Source: an uncultured Bacilli bacterium (GTDB lineage: Bacteria; Bacillota_I; Bacilli_A; RF39; UBA660). From it: a stretch of DNA of 64,000 bases. Of the stretch, positions 24,115 through 31,667 are shown in pieces (the first letter of the stretch is position 1; each line of letters starts with the position of its first letter). The translations under genes were made by a program, and so were the position numbers. Where the stretch lies: NCBI GenBank assembly GCA_934119965.1, contig CAKOTA010000001.1, positions 62,001-126,000 of the forward strand, read 5' to 3'. The notes under the pieces are model-generated. The model worked only from the letters and a program-made list of their open reading frames with translations. It was not told the DNA's origin and did no database searches.

Positions 24115-25512
24115 ATGAAAATATATAATACTCTTACTAAAAAATTAGAGGAATTTAAATCAATTGAACCTAATAAAGTTAAAATGTATACATGTGGTCC
24201 TACAGTATATAATTATGCTCATATAGGTAATTTGAGAACATATATATCAGAAGATATATTAGAAAAATCACTTAACTATATTGGCTATGATGTTGAAAGA
24301 TGTATGAATATAACTGATGTTGGACACTTAGTTAGTGATTCTGATACTGGCGAAGATAAAATGTCAGTTGCAGCTTCTAGAGAACATAAATCTGTTCTAG
24401 ATATAGCGGAGTTTTATAAAAATGCATTTTTTAGTGATATTGAAAAACTCAACATAAAAAAACCAAAATATATTAGTAATGCTACTGATAATATTGATGA
24501 ATATATAAAAGTAATTTCAAAATTATTAGAAAATGATTATGCTTATATATCAAATGGTAATGTATATTTTGATACTGAAAAATATGATAAATACTATGAG
24601 CTATCTGGAAGAAATAAAGAAGAATTATTAATCGCAGCTCGTGAAAGTGTTGAAGAAGACTTAGGAAAGAAAAATCCAGCTGATTTTGGATTATGGTTTA
24701 CAAATTCAAAATTTAATAATCAAGAATTAAAATGGGATTCACCTTGGGGAGTAGGGTATCCAGGATGGCATATTGAATGTTCTTGTATATCTATGAAATT
24801 TTTAGGAGAAAATTTAGATATCCATTGTGGTGCTATCGACGCTATATTTCCACATCATACTAATGAAATAGCCCAATCAGAATGTTATTTAGGACATAAA
24901 TGGTGTAACTACTGGGTTCATATGGAATTTTTAAATGATGCAACAGGTAAAATGAGTAAATCTAAAGGAGAATTTCTAACACTTTCATTATTAGAAGAAA
25001 AAGAATACAAACCATTAGAATATAGATATTTTTGTTTAGGAAGTCATTATCGTAAACAATTAGTCTTCACATATGATGCTTTAGAAATTGCTAAAACAAG
25101 TTATAATAAACTAATAAATAAAATTAAAACAATAAAAAAAGATAATAACGAACTAAACAATGAATTAATAAAAGAATATCAAAAAAAATTTAAAGAAGCC
25201 TTAGAAAATGATTTAAATACATCTTCTGCTTTAACACTTCTTTATGATGTTATAAAAGATGAAAACTTAAATAATAACTCAAAACTATATTTAATCGAAG
25301 ATTTTGACAAAGTATTATCTTTAAACTTAATTAGTGAAGAAACAGAAATAGATGAAAAAACAAAACAATATATTGAAGAAATGATTTTGAAAAGAAAAGA
25401 AGCTAAAATAAATAAAGATTTTGAATTAGCAGACAAAATAAGAAATGAATTATTAGAAAAAGGAATAGCAATAAAAGATACTAGAGAAGGAACAACTTAC
25501 GAAATAATATAA
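24115..25512 (+). CDS. cysS: Cysteinyl-tRNA synthetase
   Basis: A 465-residue class-I aminoacyl-tRNA synthetase. The N-terminal MYTCGPTVYNYAHIGNLRT carries the first zinc-ligand Cys and an HIGN version of the HIGH motif. WHIECSCIS and HHTNEIAQSE supply further zinc ligands. GKMSKSKG is the KMSKS loop. The C-terminal helical DALR-like domain ends in LADKIRNELLEKGIAIKDT, typical of CysS. The length is normal. GAAGTGATA precedes ATG 24115. A metallopeptidase gene follows after 1 nt, so they form one operon. No T-box leader is present in the short upstream region. Confidence 0.97.
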   Translation: MKIYNTLTKKLEEFKSIEPNKVKMYTCGPTVYNYAHIGNLRTYISEDILEKSLNYIGYDVERCMNITDVGHLVSDSDTGEDKMSVAASREHKSVLDIAEFYKNAFFSDIEKLNIKKPKYISNATDNIDEYIKVISKLLENDYAYISNGNVYFDTEKYDKYYELSGRNKEELLIAARESVEEDLGKKNPADFGLWFTNSKFNNQELKWDSPWGVGYPGWHIECSCISMKFLGENLDIHCGAIDAIFPHHTNEIAQSECYLGHKWCNYWVHMEFLNDATGKMSKSKGEFLTLSLLEEKEYKPLEYRYFCLGSHYRKQLVFTYDALEIAKTSYNKLINKIKTIKKDNNELNNELIKEYQKKFKEALENDLNTSSALTLLYDVIKDENLNNNSKLYLIEDFDKVLSLNLISEETEIDEKTKQYIEEMILKRKEAKINKDFELADKIRNELLEKGIAIKDTREGTTYEII

Positions 25513-25513
25513 T

Positions 25514-26209
25514 ATGGATATTTATACATTACAATTAGAAAATTTTTTAACATTTTTACTTTTCATAATAGGAATCATAATAGTTGGTTATGCACAAATT
25601 AAAATTAATGTCACATATTCAAAATATAAAAAAATAGAAAATACTAAAAAAATATCAGGTAGCGAAGCTGCTAGAGAAATCTTAAAAGCAAATGGTCTAG
25701 ACAATATTTATGTAGTTGAAACAAGTGGTGAATTAACTGATCATTATGATCCAACTAGAAAAGTTATCAAATTATCATCTGATATTTTTCATGGTAAAAC
25801 TATAGCTGCAATGGCTGTAGCTGCTCATGAATGTGGACATGCTATTCAAGATAAAGAAAATTATACATTTATGAGAATTCGTCATATGCTAGTTCCAATC
25901 GTAAATTTAGTAAGTTATATAGGATATTTTTCAATTTTAATAGGTTTTTTAGCAGGTTTAACAGGTTATTTGTTAGCAGGTATTATTACCTTGTCAGCAA
26001 CTATAATTTTTCAATTAGTAACATTACCAGTTGAATTTGATGCCTCAAAAAGAGCAAGAGAACAAATTTTAAAATTAAACTTAGATAATGATGATACAGG
26101 AATTAGATCAATGCTAAGTGCAGCCGCATTTACTTATGTTGCATCATTAATATCAACAATACTAAATTTACTTAGATTAATAATAATGTTTAATAAAAGG
26201 GATGAATAA
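25514..26209 (+). CDS. YugP-type membrane zinc metallopeptidase
   Basis: A 231-residue protein with an N-terminal membrane helix (about 10-28), a domain bearing AAHECGHAIQ (zinc ligands His105 and His109, catalytic Glu106), two central helices and a C-terminal one. DHYDPTRKVIKLS and VEFDASKRA are also conserved in the YugP family (zinc metallopeptidase, Pfam Zn_peptidase_2). It is probably an integral-membrane protease of unknown substrate. It starts 1 nt after the cysS stop and so is translated from the same message. The terminator overlaps its last codons. Confidence 0.88.
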   Translation: MDIYTLQLENFLTFLLFIIGIIIVGYAQIKINVTYSKYKKIENTKKISGSEAAREILKANGLDNIYVVETSGELTDHYDPTRKVIKLSSDIFHGKTIAAMAVAAHECGHAIQDKENYTFMRIRHMLVPIVNLVSYIGYFSILIGFLAGLTGYLLAGIITLSATIIFQLVTLPVEFDASKRAREQILKLNLDNDDTGIRSMLSAAAFTYVASLISTILNLLRLIIMFNKRDE

Positions 26210-26217
26210 TCTCTTTT
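26195..26217 (+). terminator. Weak terminator of the cysS operon
   Basis: The stem AAAAGGGAT/ATCTCTTTT (26195-26203 with 26209-26217, one G-T pair) lacks a clean T-run, so read-through is possible. Confidence 0.55.
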
Positions 26218-26218
26218 A

Positions 26219-26247
26219 TTTACTTTATAATAAAAAAATGTTATAAT
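26219..26247 (+). promoter_or_regulatory. Promoter of the 26275 gene
   Basis: TTTACT (26219-26224), 17 nt, TATAAT (26242-26247) with TG at 26239-26240. Confidence 0.6.
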
Positions 26248-26274
26248 TTACTTAAGATAAGCTATGGTGATTGT

Positions 26275-27834
26275 ATGAATGAGACATATTTAAATGAATA
26301 TTTTAGATATATTAGAGCAGTTTTTTTAAGAGAATATTCAAAATATTTAAGTGAAGAAAAAATAAATAAAATTAGAAATATGGATAATATTTTTAAAGTT
26401 GATGATATAAGTAAATATAAGATTTTTATAACTGATAAAATAAATGTCTGTACAAATATTGTAGACTTTATAAAAGAAAACAATTTAAATAATGATTCTG
26501 ACTTAAGGGATATATCAATCGATGGAAGAATTTATGTTAAATATCTACTAGATAATAAAAATACACCAATCAAATTTATCTTAGATACAATTTTAGAAAC
26601 AATTATAAGATATTTTATTGGAAATTGTGATGATGTTATTAAAATAGGAACAGTCGATATGATTACCGAATATTTAGCTCAAAAATATAATTTAAAAAAT
26701 GTTAGACCATATAAATCTAAAGAAATGGAAGTAGCATCTAAAATAAAAGAATTAGTAACTGATGATATATTCTACGAATCAGTATTAAATGATAAAAATC
26801 AAATAGTAGATAAATATAATGAATATATTAATGGTGAATTATATGGCTTGGATTATGAAAACTTAGTAAAAGAATTAAATAAAGAATATTTTGATGGTTA
26901 CTACAAAAAAATAGGAAAAGTATATTTTTCTGATACTTTATATGATTATGAAAATATTAATTATAATAAAATATTAAATGAATTAAATAAAATTAATGAA
27001 TATCATAATAAAGATATTAATACTAAAATAAATCGTATTTTATCAGCTAAAAGAGGAATAGAAGAGTTAAAAAATCACTTACTTATTTTTAGTAATAATG
27101 AGCAATTTTTAATAAATAACTCACTTATTGAGATTGATAGTATTTTAAATAAAATTGATGAATCAAATATTGAAATAAATTATCCAAAATTTGAAAAAAT
27201 TGAAGAACAATTGTTTCCTTTAATTCAAAAACTATGGAAAAAAGAAATCAACAATCCACTATACTATACAGAGGAGAATAATTTTAAATTTTTAATAGGC
27301 GATCATCATGATAATAGATTAACAGAAACAAGATTAGTTTCTAATTATCAATTGGATAAAATTCCTTGCAAAATAAAAGAATATGGATTTATATATGGTG
27401 TAAATGATAATATCGTTTATTCATCTACAAAAAACTTTTTATACTCATTTCATAATGATGAATTAGAAATAGATGATATAAGTGATTCAAAATTAATAAC
27501 TCCAAATATAATTATAAATGATAACCTAAAAAATAATAATTTAACAGGTAAAATTTTATTAGAAAACGCCATACCTTGTGGTATATATGTTATAAGTGAT
27601 ATTGAATCAAAATATTATGAAAAAGCTTTGGAACTAGCTGATAAATATGAATTACCACTTGTAAAAATAAATTGTATACCACCACAAATAAAAAACGAAA
27701 AAATAGAAATACCTGAACAAAAAGAAAAAATAATTGAAAAACAACCAAAAATATCATTAAAAGATAGACTTAAAAAGTTTAGTCATAAAATGATTTATGA
27801 TGAAGAAATAGAAGAATTTAAAAAGACAATATAA
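26275..27834 (+). CDS. Large unknown cytoplasmic protein
   Basis: A 519-residue protein of no recognised family. No membrane segment or signal peptide is seen. Residues 1-300 are helical and charged (long Glu/Lys/Asn coils). Residues about 330-470 seem to form a separate alpha/beta domain: FLIGDHHDNRLTETR, GFIYGVNDNIVYSS, then ILLENAIPCGIYVISD with a helix KALELADKYELPLVKINC. The end is a charged tail. It has its own promoter and GGTGAT ribosome-binding site. It lies between the cysS operon and the sirA/ylbDE-like genes, so a lineage-specific conserved role is possible. Confidence 0.55.
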   Translation: MNETYLNEYFRYIRAVFLREYSKYLSEEKINKIRNMDNIFKVDDISKYKIFITDKINVCTNIVDFIKENNLNNDSDLRDISIDGRIYVKYLLDNKNTPIKFILDTILETIIRYFIGNCDDVIKIGTVDMITEYLAQKYNLKNVRPYKSKEMEVASKIKELVTDDIFYESVLNDKNQIVDKYNEYINGELYGLDYENLVKELNKEYFDGYYKKIGKVYFSDTLYDYENINYNKILNELNKINEYHNKDINTKINRILSAKRGIEELKNHLLIFSNNEQFLINNSLIEIDSILNKIDESNIEINYPKFEKIEEQLFPLIQKLWKKEINNPLYYTEENNFKFLIGDHHDNRLTETRLVSNYQLDKIPCKIKEYGFIYGVNDNIVYSSTKNFLYSFHNDELEIDDISDSKLITPNIIINDNLKNNNLTGKILLENAIPCGIYVISDIESKYYEKALELADKYELPLVKINCIPPQIKNEKIEIPEQKEKIIEKQPKISLKDRLKKFSHKMIYDEEIEEFKKTI

Positions 27835-27884
27835 TTAGAAAAAATACGACAAATAGATATTGTAATATATTATTGGTGAAATAT

Positions 27885-28298
27885 ATGAATAAATACTATT
27901 TGTTTATTATTGATAAAAAATTAATTAAAGAATATAAGAACAAATCATATGTTTTATATAAATTACTAGAAACATTATATAAAAGTGAAACATATGATTT
28001 TTGTTATGGAATAAAAATATATTGGCAAATATGTAATAATATATCAGTAAAACTTTTAAGTAATTATATAAATAATAGGATTAATACAATCAAAATAAAT
28101 GAAAAAATAATAAAATTAAAGAATGAGAAAACTTATATTCAATTGATGTATCCCTGTATTATTGTAAAAACCAAAAATAAAAAAAATAATATATTTAAAA
28201 TTTTTAACATATATAATAGAGATATATTTGTTTGTGACTTTGAAAATAAAGATTATTATTGGTTAAATGAGTATTTAAAAATAGGCAAATATAATTAA
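27885..28298 (+). CDS. SirA-like protein (candidate sporulation inhibitor of replication)
   Basis: A 137-residue protein. The N-terminus MNKYYLFIIDKKLIKEY and the C-terminal FVCDFENKDYYWLNEYL resemble the start and the FDF-x-YGWLN end of B. subtilis SirA, which binds DnaA to block replication during sporulation. The length is close (SirA is about 148 residues). A TTG at 27873 is in frame, but ATG 27885 with GGTGAAAT just upstream is preferred. The next two genes resemble the sporulation-linked ylbD and ylbE. The resemblance is by eye and moderate, so the name is withheld. Confidence 0.5.
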   Translation: MNKYYLFIIDKKLIKEYKNKSYVLYKLLETLYKSETYDFCYGIKIYWQICNNISVKLLSNYINNRINTIKINEKIIKLKNEKTYIQLMYPCIIVKTKNKKNNIFKIFNIYNRDIFVCDFENKDYYWLNEYLKIGKYN

Positions 28299-28328
28299 TT
28301 TTTACATACAATATTATAGGTGGTCAAT

Positions 28329-28682
28329 ATGAGTAAAATAGCTGAATTTAAAGATTTTGTTAAAACTAATCCTTCACTTTTAAAATATGTAAATAATAAT
28401 GAAATGAGTTGGCAAAAATTTTATGAAATGTATGATTTATATGGTAGTGATAATTCAATTTGGAACAAATATTTAAGCAAAACAGAAGTAGTAGCTGAAA
28501 GTACTAAAGCGGTAGGATTTGCTGATGTACTAGGTTGGCTAAAAAATATCGATTTGGATTCATTTCAAAATAATATAAACAGTATTCAAAGAGTAGTAGG
28601 AGTTCTTCAAGATTTAGGAACTAACGAAACAAAAAAAGAAACTTATAAACCTAGACCGGTTTATAAACATTTTGAGGATTAA
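28329..28682 (+). CDS. ylbD: YlbD-like protein (spore coat YlbD family)
   Basis: A 117-residue protein. The N-terminal half IAEFKDFVKTNPSLLKYV...MSWQKFYEMYDLYGSD matches the EFK-FVK-P-L...W-LYE-W-LLGED layout of YlbD, and FQNNINSIQRVVGVLQDLG matches its C-terminal helix. YlbD is a putative outer spore-coat protein in Bacillus. ATG 28329 with AGGTGG upstream is chosen over an in-frame GTG at 28320. The stop overlaps the ylbE-like start (TAATG), as expected for the ylbD-ylbE pair. Confidence 0.7.
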   Translation: MSKIAEFKDFVKTNPSLLKYVNNNEMSWQKFYEMYDLYGSDNSIWNKYLSKTEVVAESTKAVGFADVLGWLKNIDLDSFQNNINSIQRVVGVLQDLGTNETKKETYKPRPVYKHFED

Positions 28683-28903
28683 TGACTTTAGAAGTTCAAT
28701 ATAATTTAAAATCGAATCCAATTTATATTAAATATTTGAGAGAAAATTCCAATTGGTATAAGATATTAAATCGTGATCCGAATTCTTTTAAGCAATTTGT
28801 AGAAGAAGTTAAAATGAATTATAAATTAAGACCAGCAGATAAAATATCTAAAGCTTTAGAAACAATTGAAGTACTACAAAGTGTATTATCAACAATAAAA
28901 TGA
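28682..28903 (+). CDS. ylbE: YlbE-like protein
   Basis: A 73-residue protein. KSNPIYIKYLRENSNWYKILNRDPNSFKQF corresponds to the YlbE-like pattern (short helix, R-x-x-WYR-L-R-P), and the C-terminal helix KALETIEVLQSVL matches the family end. Function is unknown in any organism. It is coupled to the ylbD-like gene by a one-base stop/start overlap, and rsmD follows 45 nt later, the same order as in B. subtilis minus ylbF and ylbG. Confidence 0.65.
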   Translation: MTLEVQYNLKSNPIYIKYLRENSNWYKILNRDPNSFKQFVEEVKMNYKLRPADKISKALETIEVLQSVLSTIK

Positions 28904-28948
28904 CTTTATATTTAAAATTATAAATGATATACTATATGTGGTGATTTT

Positions 28949-29476
28949 ATGCGAATTATAAGTGGTAAATATAAAGGAAGAAATATTAAAGGTTATGATA
29001 TAGATGGAACAAGGCCAACTATGGATAGGGTAAAAGAGTCACTATTTGGAAGTATTCAAAATTATATTCCAAATAGTGTTTGTTTAGATTTGTTTGCCGG
29101 TAGTGGTTCTTTAGGAATTGAAGCTATAAGTAATGGAGCACAAATTTGTTATTTCAATGATTCTAACAAAGAAGTAGTTAAATTTTTAAAAGAAAATTTG
29201 AAGGGTATAGATAATTATGTTATTTCTAATAAAGAATATAATAAATTTTTAAATGAAACAAATGAACAATTTGATATAATTTTTTTAGATCCACCTTATA
29301 AAATGAATTTAATAAATCCATCAATTGATATAATTATCAAAAGAAATTTGCTAAAGGAAAATGGATTAATAATTTGTGAATATGAAACAGAACAAATTAA
29401 ATGTGACTTAAAATTAATTAAAGAAAAAAAATATGGTTCTAAAAAAATAAATATATATAAAAACGAGTTAATATAA
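28949..29476 (+). CDS. rsmD: 16S rRNA (guanine-966-N2)-methyltransferase RsmD
   Basis: A 175-residue methyltransferase acting on 16S rRNA G966. The N-terminal MRIISGKYKGRNI and RPTMDRVKESLF are family hallmarks. CLDLFAGSGSLGIEAIS binds SAM, and FDIIFLDPPY is the catalytic DPPY motif. The length is typical. TGATATACT (extended -10) lies upstream and GGTGATTTT precedes ATG 28949. It converges with the ZnuA-like gene, and the two overlap by 9 nt inside a shared hairpin. Confidence 0.95.
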   Translation: MRIISGKYKGRNIKGYDIDGTRPTMDRVKESLFGSIQNYIPNSVCLDLFAGSGSLGIEAISNGAQICYFNDSNKEVVKFLKENLKGIDNYVISNKEYNKFLNETNEQFDIIFLDPPYKMNLINPSIDIIIKRNLLKENGLIICEYETEQIKCDLKLIKEKKYGSKKINIYKNELI

Positions 29477-29484
29477 CTCGTTTT
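29460..29484. terminator. Bidirectional terminator inside overlapping gene ends
   Basis: The 11-bp stem AAAACGAGTTA/TAACTCGTTTT (29460-29470 with 29474-29484) has T-runs on both strands. Both the rsmD stop (29474-29476) and the lipoprotein stop (29468-29470) lie in it. Confidence 0.8.
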
Positions 29485-30322
29485 TAAGTGTTTCAATATT
29501 TTCATTTAACAAAGAAATATAATCTTCATTTAATTTTCTTTCATCATCAGTAAGATTTGAAAGAGTTTTAAACTCTAATGGTTCTAATTCATATTCACTA
29601 ATAAAACTTTGAACAGTAGAATTTAAATTAGCTTTATCAAAAGTAAATATATAATTAATATTATCTTCTTCAATAGCTTTTTTAGCGTCAGATAAAATTT
29701 TATCAGTAAGTGTAGCGCCTTCTTCTAAAGAAATAACAGTAAATCCGTATTTTTCTAAATATTTGAAAACATTACTATCAACAATAATTGTTGAACTATC
29801 AGCATTCTCACTTAATAATTTTAATCTTGCATCTATATTTGAAATTTCTACTTTTAAACTTTCATAATTTTCTTCAATCTCGTTTTTTAAATAATGATTT
29901 TCAATATATTCAGTTAATCCATTTTTAATATTTAAAGCCATCATTAGAAAATTTGAGGGATCTAACCATAATTCATTATTTGAATAATTATATTCCATTG
30001 TACTACTAGCATCAATAATCATTAGATTTTTGTTATATTTAAACATTTCTGAAACATAATCTTTTTCTTTTGAAAGCCCATTAAATATATACATATTTGA
30101 ACTACTATAATCTTTGATTTGTTTTTTTGTTAACTCATAATTATCTATATTAACTTCATCAGGATAAATACTATAAACATTACTATGATTACCATATAAT
30201 TTTGTCACAATATATTCGATTGGATACACAGTAGTATAAATATCAATTCCATCTAGATTATCCTGTTTAAAACATCCTGTAAGTAAAAATAACATAAGTA
30301 ACATTGGTATTAATTTTTTCAT
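29468..30322 (-). CDS. ZnuA/AdcA-like metal ABC transporter substrate-binding lipoprotein, degenerate ligands
   Basis: A 284-residue lipoprotein with signal peptide and lipobox LLTGC (Cys17). DIYTTVYPIEYIVTKLYG, YIFNGLSKE, ELWLDPSNFLMMA and STIIVDSNVFKYLEKYGF follow the ZnuA/cluster-A1 pattern block by block. However, the three His ligands expected in the PH-x-Y, H-x-WLDP and T-x-H-x-AF-Y positions are replaced (PDEVNIDNYE, ELWLDP, VDSNVFKY). No permease or ATPase gene is nearby. It may bind another metal or ligand, or have lost transport. It overlaps yidD by 4 nt. Confidence 0.75.
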   Translation of the reverse strand: MKKLIPMLLMLFLLTGCFKQDNLDGIDIYTTVYPIEYIVTKLYGNHSNVYSIYPDEVNIDNYELTKKQIKDYSSSNMYIFNGLSKEKDYVSEMFKYNKNLMIIDASSTMEYNYSNNELWLDPSNFLMMALNIKNGLTEYIENHYLKNEIEENYESLKVEISNIDARLKLLSENADSSTIIVDSNVFKYLEKYGFTVISLEEGATLTDKILSDAKKAIEEDNINYIFTFDKANLNSTVQSFISEYELEPLEFKTLSNLTDDERKLNEDYISLLNENIETLKNELY

Positions 30323-30546
30323 TTTATCTTCCTTTCGTTATCAGGAACTGGATCATATCCTTTAGTACCAAAAGGATTACACCTTAATATTCTTTTAATC
30401 GTCAAAAAACTTCCCTTTAAACTTCCATATTTATTAATAGCTTCAATACCATAATTAGAACAAGTAGGTATATGTCTACATTGATAATGAAAATTACCAG
30501 GTATTTTTTGATAAAGTTTTATCATTCCTATCAATATTTTTTTCAT
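30319..30546 (-). CDS. yidD: Membrane protein insertion efficiency factor YidD
   Basis: A 75-residue amphipathic protein. CRHIPTCSNYGIEAINKYG and RILRCNPFGTKGYDPVP are the conserved YidD core. It assists YidC-dependent insertion of membrane proteins. The stop overlaps the start of the ZnuA-like lipoprotein gene (4 nt), so they share a message. The start codon lies only 6 nt downstream of a TATAAT box, which implies a leaderless mRNA; no Shine-Dalgarno is seen. Confidence 0.93.
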   Translation of the reverse strand: MKKILIGMIKLYQKIPGNFHYQCRHIPTCSNYGIEAINKYGSLKGSFLTIKRILRCNPFGTKGYDPVPDNERKIK

Positions 30547-30552
30547 AAATTA

Positions 30553-30580
30553 ATTATACTAAAAATACTTAAATTTGTAA
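30553..30580 (-). promoter_or_regulatory. yidD promoter, probably giving a leaderless transcript
   Basis: On the minus strand: TTACAA (30580-30575), 16 nt, TATAAT (30558-30553). Only 6 nt separate the -10 box from the ATG. Confidence 0.65.
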
Positions 30581-30606
30581 ATTGTGATTTTAAAATTTAT
30601 AAAATG

Positions 30607-30615
30607 TGATATAAT
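30607..30615 (+). promoter_or_regulatory. Extended -10 promoter of rnc
   Basis: TGATATAAT at 30607-30615, 16 nt before the rnc start codon. The -35 region is weak. Confidence 0.6.
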
Positions 30616-30631
30616 TTAGTTGGGTGATAGT

Positions 30632-31303
30632 ATGGAACTATTAAAAAAATTTAACATTGAAACAAATAATGAAGATTTGTATTTAACTGCTTTAACACAT
30701 ACATCTTTTTCTAATGAAGAAAATGTGCCTAGTTACGAAAGACTAGAATATCTAGGAGATGCAGTCTTAGAACTAGTAATGAGTGAATATTTATATTTGA
30801 ATTCAAATGATGATGAAGGCGAAATGACGAAACTTAGAAGTCATTATGTGTGTGAACAAGCATTATACGAATATTCAGTAGAACTAGGTTTAAATGAATA
30901 TTTAAGATTGGGACATGGCGAAGAAGCAAATGGTGGTAAATATCGTAAAGCAATAGTAGCTGATATTTATGAATCATTTATTGGAGCTTTATTTTTAGAT
31001 AAAGGATTGGATTGCGCTAAAAAATTTATATATGATAGTGCAATCAAACATATAGAAGAAAAAGGATTAAGTTTCTTTGATGATTATAAATCTAAATTAC
31101 AAGAACTAATTCAAACAGATAAAAGAAGTCTAGAATATGTAATTATAGCTGAAGAAGGACCAGCCCATAATAAGACATTTACAGCCGAAGTCAAAATAGA
31201 CGATGTTGTTTATGGAGTGGGTGTTGCCCATAGTAAAAAAGAAGCAGAACAAGAAGCAGCTAAAAGTGCTTTAGAAAAAAGTGTAGGTGAAACTAATGAT
31301 TAA
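30632..31303 (+). CDS. rnc: Ribonuclease III
   Basis: A 223-residue endonuclease for double-stranded RNA (rRNA processing). The catalytic signature ERLEYLGDAVLEL lies in the N-terminal domain, with KAIVADIYESFIGALFLDKG carrying the second acidic pair. The C-terminal dsRNA-binding domain contains DYKSKLQELIQ and GVGVAHSKKEAEQEAAKSAL. A TTG at 30620 is in frame, but ATG 30632 after GGTGATA is the better start. Bacillus has smc next; here a small unknown gene overlaps its end by 8 nt. Confidence 0.96.
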   Translation: MELLKKFNIETNNEDLYLTALTHTSFSNEENVPSYERLEYLGDAVLELVMSEYLYLNSNDDEGEMTKLRSHYVCEQALYEYSVELGLNEYLRLGHGEEANGGKYRKAIVADIYESFIGALFLDKGLDCAKKFIYDSAIKHIEEKGLSFFDDYKSKLQELIQTDKRSLEYVIIAEEGPAHNKTFTAEVKIDDVVYGVGVAHSKKEAEQEAAKSALEKSVGETND

Positions 31304-31613
31304 AATAGGTCGAAAACTAAATCCTGTGGATCACGAAAAGCCATATAAAGTATTTATTGATAATGTTCAAGTATTTGAAATATATGAAGATGAAATAAAG
31401 AATATAAATATCGAACCAGGTAAACACAAAATTATGGTTAAAAGTGATAAATTTATAAGTAACGAAATAGAATTTGAGAATACAACTGATGGTATAATTG
31501 AATTTATAGTTGAACCTGACTATGCAAATAATTTAATTTCTAAATTCTTTACAAAAACACTATATGGAAAAGTTGGTTTAAAAATATCAATTAAAAATGA
31601 AATATATTTATAG
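31296..31613 (+). CDS. Unknown 105-residue protein, beta-rich
   Basis: Not recognised. The N-terminal half VFIDNVQVFEIYEDEIKNINIEPGKHKIMVKSD looks like a small beta sandwich of the PEGA-like kind (PGKHKI motif), followed by strands and a short hydrophobic segment. It has no signal peptide. ATG 31296 after AGGTGAA is preferred to GTG 31287. It overlaps the rnc end by 8 nt and is probably co-transcribed with it. Confidence 0.5.
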   Translation: MIKIGRKLNPVDHEKPYKVFIDNVQVFEIYEDEIKNINIEPGKHKIMVKSDKFISNEIEFENTTDGIIEFIVEPDYANNLISKFFTKTLYGKVGLKISIKNEIYL

Positions 31614-31667
31614 TAAGTAAATATATTTTGTTTTTGGTTAAAAAATATTTTGAAAGAAGTTGATTTT

